A program made the position numbers and the translations under genes. From assembly GCA_963575645.1 (NCBI GenBank), contig OY754467.1, positions 7,378,001-7,442,000 of the forward strand: DNA of 64,000 bases. Reading direction: 5' to 3'. Every line of letters begins with the position of its first letter. The stretch's first letter is position 1. The DNA comes from Xanthostigma xanthostigma (taxonomy: Eukaryota > Arthropoda > Insecta > Raphidioptera > Raphidiidae). Under the pieces are notes generated by a model, which saw only the letters and a program-made list of their open reading frames with translations, searched no databases and was not told the DNA's origin. This document shows, piece by piece, positions 10,923 through 22,728 of this stretch.

Positions 10923-11178
10923 TTTTTGACGTGATAACGTCTTATAAATTGATGAAACACCGGCTGCACGCACGAAAAAGTGTCACGTTCCGCCTGAGCC
11001 TGAGCGTGCAAGCGAGAGCGCGGTATAAGCGATAGAGAGGCACGATCGGCCCAAGCGTCGGCTTGTACACATTTCTCTCTCTTCTCGCGTGACATCAGAG
11101 AGTTTATCAATGTTTCTTTATGACGTTATCACGTAAAACTATCGTCCGTAAACCGACTTTACAGACAACCAATTTTTT
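10923..11178. mobile_element. short copy of the GACGTGATAACGTC-ended repeat
   Basis: TTTTTTGACGTGATAACGTC at the left and GACGTTATCACGTAAAAC at the right are inverted ends. The body is nearly identical to 7213-7405, and the flank ATCGTCCGTAAACCGACTTT is shared with 8051-8080. No coding potential. Confidence 0.6.
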
Positions 11179-11639
11179 TGTTAAATATTAAAAAACGAAT
11201 TTGACCTAAATTAGTACCTTGGAGAGTTGAAATTGTAAAAATAATTAAAAATATGAGTTGGCGCTAGCGCCGAACAACCGCAGCTGTTGGTGGCCTTAAG
11301 AAGTTTTCCAAATCGAGAATGATGATTAATACGGGATTTTGAACAACAATTTTTTTATAAATTCAACGAATTTGTGGTCATTTGCTTCAAGGGTAATAAA
11401 AGAAACGTAGATATATAAAACTTTATCTGTGTCATAAAATTAAGAAAAAAATTTTCATAATAGTGCTCTTTACTGAATAACAACCATATAACACGTGCGT
11501 CAAAAAATTTCCGTTAATTTTTATTCTAACTATAAAAATACACAATTCTGATAAAAATCATAAAATTTAAAGTCAACATTTGCATATTTACTCAATAGCT
11601 TAGATCACATTTCAAATATCTTCAATGTTACGATTTTCA
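11179..11639. other. intergenic, unclassified
   Basis: AT-rich; nothing recognised. Confidence 0.35.
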
Positions 11640-11895
11640 AATAAAGTCGGGTCGTAGTGCAAAATTTCAAGGTCGCCGTAAACAAATTACATTAATATTG
11701 ACCTTTCATTAATGATAAAGGACCCCGCACAAATCTTATGGGATTTGGTTCTCGGTTAAATTGATAAAAATGGTTTAAATGTCAAGGAAATGTGTCTATG
11801 GGCGCATAGCCTAAAAACCAATAGACTTTTAGCTACAGATATGTTTAGCGTGATTTTAGATATAGGGATACTCATTGAATTCTAAGGTCATTCGT
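11640..11895 (-). repeat. dispersed repeat R5, partial reverse copy
   Basis: Bases about 11700-11890 match about 4807-5010 in reverse orientation, including a GGGCGCATAGCCTAAAAACC block. Confidence 0.55.
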
Positions 11896-11977
11896 GCTCC
11901 GCACAGGCTGATGTTTGTTAAATTCAGGCTCCTAAAAAAAGTTCATGCTTATGTTTTTTAAATTTAGGTTAAGTCAT

Positions 11978-12336
11978 ATACTTTTATTCTATACTGAGCA
12001 TAGGAATAAAATCGCAATCGAACCATTGGGGTGCAAACATATACTTCTGTCTTTTTTTACACTGTAAGCACTGCCGTCTCCAGCATATCAAAACAAAAAC
12101 GGGGGACTCGGCTTAAGAAATTTCTAATGTGCTCCCTCCTGGGCCAAAAGCTGGGTACGCCCATGTTAACGTCATAGAAAAAGACAAAGTATTTGAAACA
12201 GAAATACTTTATTCGGATTGAATGCAAGTACATCAACCAATCCTATCATCGGAGAAATCAGGGAATTACATCGAAGAAAGAGACGCAGATATTTTTTCGA
12301 TACGCTTTGTTGCCTTCGCTCACCGCACATTGAGTA
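11978..12336. repeat. foldback family F1, single arm
   Basis: Outer ACTTTTATTCTATACTGAGC end and inner GCTCACCGCACAT end of the element seen whole at 2668-3337. The partner arm is absent. Confidence 0.7.
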
Positions 12337-13097
12337 GATACAGACAATGATTCATATAGTAAATTATTAAATATATGGGTTAAGTTTACTAAAAAAAAAA
12401 TGAAATTTGTCTTCGCGAACGCTGATATTTCTCATAAGTAACTTAAGTTACTAAAAAAGGAAGTCTTTTCTTTCAGCCCCAGATCTACGATTTTTACGAA
12501 CCGGAGCAAAAACTTGATAATAGCGCCCCATCTCTCCAGCGTTTGAGATAAATTACTTAAAAACCTCACAAATATATAACGGTTGACAGTTTTCGTGGAC
12601 GGGACATAAGAACCCTTTAATAAATTTGCACTCTTTATTATCAATTACCATATTATATTATGGTTTTAGCGCTCCCTGAAACTGCCACCTGGGGCGGGTA
12701 CCCCGGATTGCTCCCCCAGATCCGAGGCTGCCTACTTTAAATACCTCTCTACCGTCTATAACCTGTCATAAATAAATAAACATATTTTATTCAAGCGAAT
12801 GAAGTCGTGGGCGAAAGTTAGATATTAAAATATTGTTATTAGTTTTTTTTTATTGTTGCATAACAAAATTGTCTCATATTGTCGTAGTTTCCTTACTTTA
12901 CGTAAAGACGTAGTCATCAATGCATTATTTAAATGGCGATATAGTTTGTTGGTACTTTTTTAGTCATTGCATCATTTAATGACCGTAATGCAAGTAATAC
13001 ATACATGTGTACATATACTATGCATCAAAGTTTTTCTAATTTTGGTATATCTACACATAATAGTTCAAATATACACCGTGCTTCATTATAGCAAGTT
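12337..13097. other. intergenic, unclassified
   Basis: Contains a GC-richer patch at 12660-12740 resembling the edge of a repeat. No gene recognised. Confidence 0.35.
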
Positions 13098-13235
13098 CCG
13101 AGCGGTGTAGCGTAGTGGTGAGAGTACTAGAATCGCATTCGGGAGGTACTGGGTTCGAATCCCGGCCGAGGGCAGATGTGGCTGGGACTGTTTCCGACTG
13201 CCTCTCGCCGAGAAACGGTAATTCCTGTACCAATG
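13098..13235 (+). mobile_element. tRNA-derived SINE (family S1), 3'-truncated
   Basis: CCGAGCGGTGTAGCGTAGTGG (box A region) then TCGCATTCGGGAGG and GGGTTCGAATCCCGG (box B), followed by the family body CAGATGTGGCTG...CTCTCGCCGAGAAACGG. It matches the full copy at 45337-45765 over the first ~140 bp only; the body and (ATT)n tail are absent. Confidence 0.75.
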
Positions 13236-13996
13236 ATGACGATTCACGTACTGCTACGGTATTTATTTGTATTTAAATTTTGGACGTTAATTTTGTACCA
13301 TCCAGTCCATGTGTGTTTATCTATACAAACAACTTGCATATGTCTAACATTATTATGTTTTGTATGTTTGTACAATATTGGAAGTCATAATATATTACTT
13401 TCTCTAAAAATGTATAAATGATCAAACAGTGTACAGCTGGAAAATCTGTTTCCTGTTCCTTATAACCGTCTAGAAAATTTTAATAATATATCGTTCCAAA
13501 AAGTTTAAAAAAAATTTCCATGGAATAAAAACACTTTTCCCTGGCTTTTTATTTTAGACCAAGAGCGATAGGTATACTGCGACTGATGAAAGTATGCCTG
13601 TCGAAAGAATGTGTATAGCCTATGGGTTTCGCTGCAGAATTCTCCGTTTCCTCAGCAGACGTTATTGTAACTTTTTCTTTCGTAAAATTATTAGGTCAGA
13701 ATTTTCCGAACGAAAATTACCCAAAATCACTTTGAATGGAAATCTCCTTAAGGTCAAAAAATAAGATAAAAAAATGTTTTTTTCAATTCTTACTTCAAAT
13801 GGCATTATAATCACATTAGCTACGATAAAATTTGGGTAAATTTTGACAATTATTTTGGTGAATTTTTACAATTTTTCGGGATATTTAAAAAAAATGGGTG
13901 AATTTTGACAAAAATTTGAGTTAGCTTTGATAGTTTTTTGAGTGAAGTTTGGTCAGATAACCATGTTTTATTCTGATTCTGATGTTATTAAAAATG
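13236..13996. other. intergenic, unclassified
   Basis: AT-rich; no supported feature. Confidence 0.35.
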
Positions 13997-14229
13997 AATT
14001 TTCTTCATACCTCGATCGAAAGTACGTACTTTCGTCCCTTATAGCAGGGACGAAAGTTTGACATTTACTCCCTGTTATTTATTATATTAAATGACAGCGG
14101 TAACCCTAATTACGAGTATAAATACGCATGAGAAATTTTTTCCTCCCGCCGTTCTCACTGGGAGTAAATGTCAATCTTTCGTCCCTGCTGACGAAAGTAC
14201 GTACTTTCGAGCGGATATGAAGAAAAATC
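13997..14229. mobile_element. palindromic MITE with GTACGTAC core motifs
   Basis: Inverted ends (TTCTTCATACCTCG... against TTCTTCATATCCGC...), each carrying GAAAGTACGTACTTTCG, with GGGACGAAAG blocks on both arms and an AT-rich loop. Confidence 0.65.
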
Positions 14230-14327
14230 GTATACACCACACGGGCCTTAAAAGTTGAAGTCTCGGCCCTGCGCGTCATGATGCCCTCGTCGAAAATTCA
14301 ACTTTCGGCCCTTGTGATGTAATATAC
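14230..14327. repeat. short inverted repeat with GGGCC motifs
   Basis: GTATAC-CACAC-GGGCC..AAGTTGAA at the left and TTCAACTTTCGGCCC-TTGTGATG-AATATAC at the right pair as a ~98-bp hairpin directly abutting the previous element. Confidence 0.55.
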
Positions 14328-14730
14328 TATTTAAACTCCAATTTAAAGATTTTTAATCTAACAAACAATTGGACCCCATTGAACTTCAATAATCTAAGAT
14401 TAGATACATCTATTTGTTGGTACTTTGATATTTGAACAAGATCTCGTAAACTCGGGAAGAAACCCGGCAAAACAAGAAGACTGTATTCTAATCACGATTA
14501 AATTATTATTATTTATCTGACCTTTTTTAATGTCATAGATGACTTTTATTCAGTTTTTAACAATGTTTCTTATAGTCGTGAATGCATTTCACGAGAAAGT
14601 TTTATAATAACTGGAATATAAAAAAAAATACGCATATAAATGATAAATATATAATTACTTTAATAATAACCAAATGAAAGTCTCATAAAGTCAACGTTCA
14701 GAACAATAAAAATTGTATGTTTTTTTTTAG
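14328..14730. other. upstream region of the CRAL-TRIO gene
   Basis: AT-rich and probably intronic: a T8-AG acceptor at 14722-14730 precedes the 5' UTR of the first coding exon, so a further non-coding exon should lie upstream. I could not place it. Confidence 0.4.
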
Positions 14731-14765
14731 AATTTTTCAAATATAAACTAACCAATCACAACATC

Positions 14766-17700
14766 ATGACATATCCGTGGATTACGTCGGAGAAAAAGAT
14801 CGAAGACGAAGGCGACGAAGACAAAATTGCTTTCTACAAGGAAGTCGCCAGAACTGCTGCGAAGGAACTGCGAGAAGATAAAAGCACCAGGGAACAGAGC
14901 CTGCAGCAAATGAGGGAATGGATCAAAAGGAACAGGGACTTGGAAAACTGTAGAACAGGTTCGAAATTTTCTAAATAAACATTTTTAATGGTCTATTGGG
15001 CACCTCAAAAATAAACGCTACTCCCAATCTCTTACATCATCCAAGTACCTGGTGATTTAAAAATATATTGTGTTCATCAGAAAACAAAATTTGCTGCCAG
15101 TTCAAAATTCCTTCAATAAATTAGCCACATTTTACTATTGTTTTCTTCTATCAATTACGGCATTATTTTACGGGGAGCCGCAAGTGAGTGCAGTGGTCTA
15201 TTCATATTACAAAAAAAGACTATGAGAGCATTGTTTAAGCTCAGTCCACGAACCTCATGTAAACCTTATTTTAAAAACTATAAAATTTTAATTTTTTATT
15301 CAATGTATGTTTATGAAGTGTCTGTGTTTGTGAAATCACATTCAAATTATTTTAATACAAATATTTCGATACACAATAAGAACACGAGACGAGCTGGCAA
15401 CCTGTGTACTACACTGCCAAAATCCTCTATGTATCGAAATAATGTAAATTTTAATTTAGTTGACATTTTTAATAAAGTTCGGAGTGAAATTAAAGACCTG
15501 CCTCTATCACCTTTTAAAAGACAATTGAAAAAATATTTAATAGAAAAATGTCTCTATTGTATTGACGAGTTCTAATTTTATCTGTATTTTAATTATTATT
15601 TATGTAAGGTATATTTCACAGCTTTTATGCTATTTTCGAAATAAATATATCTATCTATCTATCTATATATTATTTGTTCTTACGTAACCACAGTGATTAC
15701 GGAATTTATAAGCGCTGTTTGTAATCACCAATGTTTAGCATGCTATTAAATAGTCACTTTACTTAGCAGAATAAGAAACAAATGATTATCCAGAGTGCGT
15801 ATTTTGTTAAACACTCGGTAACCACCGTGTAGGTTATCGTTAGTGAAATAAACCAGAAAAATATTGCAGTGCGAATATTAAATATGTCAATTGTTTCTTT
15901 AAAAGTTTGCAATTGTTTTTACAGATGATTCGTTTCTGCTTCGTTTTTTGCGCGCCAAGAAATTCAGTATACCGATGGCCCAGCAAATGATATTGAAATA
16001 TTTGAATCTGAGACAAACCTTTCCACATATGGTGATGAACCTGGATTTTCTTTCTCCGAAATTGAACCAACTTATCAATGATGGGTAAGTATTCGATTTT
16101 CAGACATTATTAACAATATTGTTGACATGACCCTGCAAGAGCGCAGCTACTGTGGGGCAGATTGGAGCGCCTGCCTCCTCTGGTTCCCTTTGGGGGCGTC
16201 CATAAATTACGTGAGATGTTTAAGGGGGGGAGGGGGTCGAGTCAAATCTCATCTAATCTTACGTTAGAGAGAGGGGGGTCTCGGCAAATATCACGCAATT
16301 TTTTTTTTGATTGAAACAAAAAAAATTATACTATTTTGGTCCATTTAATCCAGATTGTACATGCTTAAGATTTAATCTTAAGTGTAATCATAATACGATT
16401 AAGATCATTCACTAATTCGTTCGAAAGAAAATAATTTCATTCATATTTCGACGTTATACATCTACTGACTGTCAAACCACCATATTTGTTTTATACCAAA
16501 TAGCTCAATTTAATCTGAATTTACGGTACAAATTTTTTTTTTCTTTTTACAATAACAATCCAACGCATTTACGTAAGAAACCCACATTTTGAAAAATCTC
16601 ACGTGAGATTGGGGGATGGGGTTGAATAAAATCTCACGACATCTCACCAGGAGGGGAGGGAGGGACAGAAAATTCAAAAAAACACCTCACGTAATTTATG
16701 GACGCCCCCTTTGATGCGTCGGGAAAAATGAATTATTATTTTACTTGGAGTATAAGAAGACCAGGACTAACAAGCACTGACTCAATACAAATTGTGACTG
16801 TTTTTATAGTAAAAATTAATTGTGGTTTTAAATTATTGGAAAAGAACTACGGTCAGAAATACCAAAGAGCAATTAAACTGTTAAAAATAATTTAAATTGT
16901 AGAATAAAACGATTAGTATCGAAGAAGTTTTTGCGACATGTTTTATTGGTTCGGTAATAAGTATAATTACGATATTTACGATTGTTAACGAATTTATTAC
17001 CATTTTCTTATAATTAATGTGGATAAAAACGTGTTGTATACCTACTAAATTATTTCTAAAACCACGATGATTTCGTTCGTAAAGGGTGACCAGTAATTGC
17101 TCGTATTCCTCTCGGGAAAAGAAACTGTGACTAATTCAGAAAGATTTAACCTTATATCACTTGGGGGTCGGAAATGCGTCATTTTTTTTATGATAATGAC
17201 ACTTCTGTGAAAATTTTTTATTTTTTTTATTGTAAGTTTTAACACACAACATAAAATCTAACAGTAAATTTCGCGGTTTTTAGCTTTAGAAAGGTTGGTC
17301 AATTAGTAAGCTATCAGATCGTGGAAAAATTCAATTCAAAAAGTGGGTAATTTTTTTTAATTTTTAATTCCCAAAATTCGGATTTTTCTAAAAATATAAC
17401 CGAAGTAATTTTTTTCGAAAATTTCCGACTCCCAAGTGGTCACTCCAAATTAGTCATAGTTTCTTCTCCCAAGAGGTATACGAGCAATTACCGGTCACTC
17501 TGTATATGGTAAAAAATAAGATATAAATGTCAAATGGAAAACTTATTATGTTATTTGGAAATCATCTTGAACTGTAAGCATGATAAACAAAAGAAATTCG
17601 TGGCATTTTCTCTGCAGAGAGTAAACTTTGCATAACGAAACCTGTCTAACAGTTGCATAAAGCCAACTACAGACGGTCGATGTTGATACAAGAACATTCC

Positions 17701-20700
17701 ACATTTATATGTGACACTAGCGGCTCGTAAAACTCTTCTGGAAATATTATATTGACCTTCCCATCGTCACAGCAGAACTATCAAAGTACATTGTTTTGGT
17801 GTATCTCTAAAGATTTGGCCAGCGTTAGCCATGTAAGCGTACGAAAACAGTTTTTTTTTGACAAAGCTACGTCTTATATCAGTCATTTTGTACAAAATAT
17901 TTACAAATTGTATACAAAAACCTTCCTCGTTTATCGCTCTTTCTATTAGTGAAAACCGTTTAAAATGTCGTTCGCTAGGTTTGTAGTTTATATCGTTCAG
18001 ACAGTAGAGCTGTAAAAGTAACGAGAAATTGTGTACCCGTATGTATTCATTACTTAAAGAACCAGTACCCGTTACTTTCGTATCGTTACGTTACTCGTTA
18101 CTTTTCACACGACATACAATCGTGTATAAGCATCGCATCGAGGCGCGTCGCATACGTGATACGGTATGACTTCGTTCGTATAACGTATAACCGTATAACG
18201 AGTCGAAGTTCGAACTGACATGGTTACGACAGATGCGAGCAACGAAATGAATTTGTAAGTAACGATTCGTTACTTCAAGTCAGATGATGTACCCGTTACT
18301 CAGTAACGAATACATACGGTTTGTTACAGCTCTATCAGACAGTATGTAGTCAGCCTTAGAAGAAGGTTTGATAAATGATTTTAAAAGAATGCCTTTGATA
18401 TTATATTCAATTCAATAAGTATGTCACCATTGATACAATAACTATAATGATAGTTAACTTAATTGCCTAATTTATTGCTTGTAAAACACAATATACAAAC
18501 GAGATTTTATATTAAGTTGTTGTAATATTGTAGTACTTGCCCTTGGGGTTTTTTGCCCTCAAGCAGAACCGCTTAGCAACAGACAGAATTACATAATTGT
18601 CAGCACGTGGGGTGTTGTGAGCGCGAAATTTTGAAAACCGAGCGGGATTTTAAAAAGTAAAGTTCATTATAGACGCTCGACTGCTCTGGCTGTTAGCGTC
18701 CGACACCTTAAAATATTCATGATGGCTATCGAAGTACAATAAAACAAAAATTGATATTGCTGTTACAATATTTCAGATATATTATTGTATCGCCATTTCG
18801 TGACGACCATGGCCGCCGTGTGATCATACACATACTTAGTAAGTATCATATATTATGTAATAATTACTATATCGAGCATTGTCTATTTACTCAGTGTGCG
18901 GTGAGCGAAGGCAACAAAGCGTATCGAAAATATATCTCCGTCTCTTTTTTCGAAGTAATGTCTTGGTTATTCCGACAATATGTTTTATTTTAATATTGCG
19001 CTTGATATAATCAAAATCCAGAAGGCTTTAATCAGGAGATCCAGCTCGTGTCGCATGAACCAATATGGCGTCAGCTACTGGGAAACGCACACACTTTTAT
19101 GGCTTACATGTATGTATAGTGTCTGTGAAGTTAAACAACTTTGGTAACTATGGCGAAAACAGGTGTAAAGAACCGAAGTTTTCCCAGGTAGTGATAACAG
19201 CGCCATCTCGCGTGCGTCAGAAAACGGTCCGTCTCCAAACACAGCAAGCATAGTAAGCTAGGTCTTCTGGTTACAGCCTTCTTGAGCAAAACAAACATCT
19301 CTAAAATAAGTAGCTCGAATAAACCCAATCCGTATATTAATTATCATCGTCTGTTTTTAGGAAACTTCGACCCTTATAAATTCTCCAGCGCCGAAATGGG
19401 TGCCATGCACGCTCTGGCATACGAAACGCTAGTTGATAACGAAGAGGATCAAGTGATGGGATTCACGCATGTCGGTGATCTTTCTGGCGCGTCTATGTCT
19501 CTCGTTTCTTTGTGGTCGCCGAATGAATTTGCCACCGTCGTCAAATGGGGCGAGGTAACTAATATTTTTTAATAAGCGTATATCGAAAATATATCTGCGT
19601 CTCTTTTTTCGAAGCGATTCCTTGGTTATTCCGACAATATATCTATACTCTATACTAATATATAAAGCTGAAGAGTTTCTTTGTTTGTTTGTTTGAACGC
19701 GCTAATCTCAGAGACTACTGGTTCGAATTGAAAAATTTTTTTTTGTTGGATAGCCCATTTATCGAGGAAGACTATAGGCTATATAATATTAGGCTACGGC
19801 CAATTGGAGCGGAACATAAATGAAAAATGTTTGCAAGATGTCTCAAAATTAATCCGTCCGACAAATATTATCAGGTGAAATGCCTTAACTAAATATTGCA
19901 ATAGCGCGCCTAGAGTACAAGCCCGGATAATTCAATCGGTAGAGTGCAAGACTCTTAATGCCAGGGTCTAGGGTTCAAGCCCCACGTCGGCGAATATATT
20001 TTTTATTTACTACATAGCTTTCTTCTAAGGCTTACATTTCACTTTTTAAAATTTTATTACGACTAATTAAAATTAAATAAATCTAATTAATAGATCATTT
20101 GAAAACTATTACAACTATAGGCATTAGGCACCTATTTAAAAATAATTTTCCTACAGTGTTTTCAATTAAATATTTATTATATTAAAAGAATTTTATTACG
20201 TAAAAAAAGTATAAATACTGCTTTTTAACGACAAAAACTTTTGAACGGTAACGCCGATCATTATGAAGTTTGGACACAACATTCATCTCGGTAAACTAAG
20301 ATGAATGTGCGTACTCATGTCCCTTCCTTCCCCATTCGTTCTTTTGCATCCGGGTGAAACCGGGCGGGACCGCTAGTATGATATATATTAATATGGAATA
20401 TATCTCTCTTTATCAAAAGTCGTATGTCTTTATCTATAGCGTTAGCCAATCAGAACCAACGAGCTCTTACGATATAAGACAGAAGTATATGTTTGCACCC
20501 TAATGGTTCGATTGCGATTTTATTCCTATGCTCGGTATATAATAAAAGTATATATGGTAAAGACTATTCGAATGAATTTTTTGTTTCTTTTAACAGCAAT
20601 CATTCCCAATGCGTCACAAATCCATACACCTGTTGCATTTGCCAGGAGCTTTCAAATACGTACTGGATTTTGCCCGTGGCAGGTTCAGTTCAAAAATTAA

Positions 20701-22512
20701 CAGTCGGCTAACGGTAAGTTGTTTTTTTAGTCTATTTGCCGTATGGCATGTACACTATTGGCATCGATCGGATGGCGGGACCTAGAAGTCGGACCAAAAT
20801 TTTTCGACGTTTCCGTAGATTCCTGAACATTTTGGCCCCATTATTGAAAATGTTTTATATGTATGTATACGTATATTTATGTGTACGAGCAATAACTTTC
20901 GAAAGAGCTAATTGATTTTGACATTAATTGGTCTACGTATTGGAATCCACCGCCGCACAAAACCTATGTATAATGGGCTTAATCGGGCCATATTAAGGGT
21001 TGTTTTTAGGGGTTGGAAAAGGTTCTTGGGCCCAAAAATATCGAAAAAATCCTCAGAATCGTTTCAAAATAGAAATTTAACCTATTAGTAAAAATTAAAA
21101 TGTGCTGCTAAAATGTTTATAAAACCCGGCCGGACAGGACGCGTGTTGATATCGGTATTAATTTTGAACATTATCTTTGGATACCAAGGGCGTAGATATG
21201 GGGGGTAAGAGGGATAATTACTCCCCCCCCCGAATCATAATAATAAAAAAATATAACTGAATATAATACGAATAAATGGCTTAAAAATAAAATTCAGAAA
21301 TACTTTTTGAAGAAGAATTTGTAAAATTATAAGTTTGGGAATTAATATTTTGCTTGACACCTTCCTTCCTGAGTATTCTTGTGTGATATTAATAAAACTC
21401 AAAAAATTATTGATTTTTTTGCTTTACCCTCCCCTACTCCCCAGAAAAAAAATATCTTTGCCCTTGTTGGATACCAAGTTTCATCAATCTCGAGTGATGT
21501 TGAAATAAACAGACAAATGTACAGAAAATCAAAATCAATAATAACTTTGGCTTGCAAAACACATTGTCAATAAAATCTGATTTCGACTCGAAAAGAATTT
21601 CCCGAGCAACTAAAGTACTTTATTTTTGATCTGCGCATGTGCGACTTTTAACGGCAAAAGTCAATTTTCGTATTAAACAATTATTTACTAACTAGAGTGA
21701 CCTGTGCGAATTATTCGCACTAATTATTATATATATTTAATTCGTTTCTAATTTTGCACACTGATTATAACGTTCTTCTTTTTGTTGTATTACAATATGA
21801 AGCTCAGATAACAAGATCGAAGAAATATTTTACTAAAATTGTCTTATAGAGGCGCATGTAGCAAAAGCGTTGAGCTAAGCCGTCAGGTGGCATCATGCAG
21901 CATTGCTGTGACGTTGTTCAGCGTTGCTCGCTGTTTCAAAATTAAAACCGTCAGATGACAGTATGCAGTATTGTGTCTGTTGTATTACAATATGAAGGTC
22001 AGATGACAGATTGAAGTGTTGACGTTGTTTCAAAATTAAAGCCGTCAGATGGCAGACGTTGTTCAGCGTTGCTGTATTTTAATTAATTTACAAAAACAAA
22101 ACCAATAATACATTTTTTAGTTGTCGACGTCAGTAAAGCAAGCAATTATTTGTAAAATTGTATATAATTTATGTGGAGAAATTGTGAGGTTTTTTTCTAA
22201 AAAGGGAGGCAAACATCTTTAACCTTAGCGTATTAATATATATGATAATTGCAGGTACATGATTCAATAACGGATCTGCACACAAAGGTTGATCCGAAAG
22301 TTCTTCCCAAAGAATACGGCGGAAGCATTCCAATGTCTGTGATGATTGAAAAGTGGAAAGAAGAAATGCAACAGAAACGCGACGGTGTTTTGAATTTGGA
22401 CAAAATGAAACTGTTGAGCACCCAGGGAATAATCTGTCGGCGAAACAAAACTACACACGAAAATGGAATCAACACGATGTGCGGAAGTTTCAGAAAATTA
22501 GAAGTCGATTAG
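14766..22512 (+). CDS. CRAL-TRIO domain lipid-transfer protein (alpha-TTP / clavesin-like), complete, 6 coding exons
   Basis: Spliced model: 14766-14958, 15925-16084, 18777-18838, 19361-19554, 20597-20713, 22255-22512 (984 nt, 327 aa); every junction has GT/AG and keeps frame. The start follows an AG acceptor at 14730 and 35 bases of leader. Residues ~1-118 are the CRAL-TRIO N-terminal helical domain, with the signature DDSFLLRFLRAKKFSIPMAQ at the exon 1/2 joint. Residues ~119-265 are the lipid-binding CRAL-TRIO fold (DDHGRRVII; NFDPYKF; MGFTHVGDLSGASMSL; SIHLLHLPGAFKYVLDFA; DLHTKVDPKVLPKEYGGSIP). A short charged tail (IEKWKEEMQQKRDG) follows. Family members are soluble and carry hydrophobic ligands such as tocopherol, retinal or phosphoinositides; the ligand here is unknown. 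Length is normal for the family. It is intact. The introns hold a LINE tail, MITEs and Helitrons, and the last acceptor abuts a Helitron. Closest named type: alpha-tocopherol transfer protein-like. Confidence 0.93.
15135..15672 (+). mobile_element. 5'-truncated non-LTR retrotransposon (CR1/Jockey-like), in intron 1
   Basis: One open frame (about 15138-15575) reads the C-terminal end of a LINE ORF2 after the reverse transcriptase: YGIILRGAASECSGLFILQK, SCKPYFKNYKILIFYS, LPLSPFKRQLKKYLIEKCLY. It is followed by ~70 bp of 3' UTR and a (TCTA)n tail (15645-15668). Everything upstream of the thumb/tail region is missing. It lies in the sense direction of the host gene. The same end domain occurs in the larger LINE at 38.7-44.2 kb, but that one has a different tail, so this is another subfamily. 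Confidence 0.75.
16192..16709. mobile_element. TIR-bearing MITE, 518 bp, in CRAL-TRIO intron 2
   Basis: Inverted termini GGGGGCGTCCATAAATTACG (start) and CGTAATTTATGGACGCCCCC (end), continuing into GTGAGAT-rich subterminal repeats. No open frame of note. The flanking direct repeat is short (TTT), so the superfamily is not fixed. Confidence 0.78.
17084..17500. mobile_element. TIR-bearing MITE in CRAL-TRIO intron 2
   Basis: About 60 bp at each end are inverted copies (GGGTGACCAGTAATTGCTCG at the left, CGAGCAATTACCGGTCACTC at the right), both continuing through GAAACT(G/A)TGACTAAT. Confidence 0.65.
17717..18342 (-). mobile_element. Helitron family C, 5'-truncated copy split by a hAT MITE
   Basis: CTAG (17717-17720) next to A marks the 3' end in reverse orientation. 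The body matches 23932-24479 up to the GTTCAGACAG target, where the hAT element sits. Beyond it the Helitron sequence stops, so its 5' end is lost. Confidence 0.55.
18005..18334. mobile_element. hAT-type MITE, 330 bp, inserted in Helitron C
   Basis: Perfect 8-bp target duplication TCAGACAG (17997-18004 and 18335-18342). Inverted ends TAGAGCTGTAA / TTACAGCTCTA. The interior is built from repeated GTTACTCGTTAC-like words. Confidence 0.85.
18885..18989. repeat. foldback family F1, inner arm fragment in CRAL-TRIO intron 3
   Basis: CAGTGTGCGGTGAGCGAAGG ... CGTATCGAAAATATATCTCC, ending in a CTTGGTTATTCCGACAATAT variant shared only with the fragment at 19572. It starts 46 bp after the exon 3 donor. 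Confidence 0.6.
19572..20556 (+). mobile_element. foldback family F1 arm interrupted by a Helitron, in CRAL-TRIO intron 4
   Basis: The inner part (19572-19648, ATATCGAAAATATATCTGCG ... CCGACAATAT) and the outer part (about 20470-20556, CACCCTAATGGTTCGATTGC ... ATAATAAAAGTATA) are separated by a complete Helitron A. The arm begins 18 bp after the exon 4 donor. Confidence 0.55.
19649..20376 (+). mobile_element. Helitron family A, full length (728 bp), in CRAL-TRIO intron 4
   Basis: 5' TCTATACTAATATATAAAGC, 3' CGGGCGGGACCGCTAG followed by T. It contains a decayed tRNA-Lys-like core at 19921-19993 (GACTCTTAATGCC; GGTTCAAGCCCC). The 5' neighbour is C rather than A. Confidence 0.75.
21692..22245 (-). 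mobile_element. Helitron family B, full length (554 bp), abutting the last CRAL-TRIO exon
   Basis: In reverse: starts TCATATATATTAATACGC (22245 backwards) and ends with the hairpin GTGCGAATAATTCGCAC, eight further bases and CTAG (21692-21695). Flanks are A (21691) and T (22246). Only TAATTGCAG (22246-22254) separates it from exon 6. A second copy, with the same ends, is at 49491-50062. No Rep/helicase coding. Confidence 0.82.
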
Positions 22513-22566
22513 AAGTGTAATTATTATTATTATTTATCATTATTTGCTCGTAATAACTAAGCAGTC

Positions 22567-22685
22567 AGAGAACTTTAACAGAACAGTCACTGCCTTGCGC
22601 AGTAGCTACAACAAAACTGTTACTTCGATCTTTGAGATCCTGCGCAGTAGCAAGCCTGACGGTTCTGTTGCCGTGCTCAGACCTA
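22567..22685. repeat. MITE family M1, divergent copy
   Basis: Shares the arrangement AGAAC...ACAG-TCACTGCC..GCGCAGTAGCTA-CAAAACTGTT with 26588-26736. It lies just past the CRAL-TRIO stop and may be in its 3' UTR. Confidence 0.4.
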
Positions 22686-22728
22686 AAATAGATATAGATT
22701 AGTAGAAGTTTTGTTACAAAATATGTAT

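Noticed and set aside
13098-13170. A tRNA-Ala gene (CGC anticodon)
   Set aside because: Same head as the SINE copies at 45337 and 38394, followed by the SINE body.
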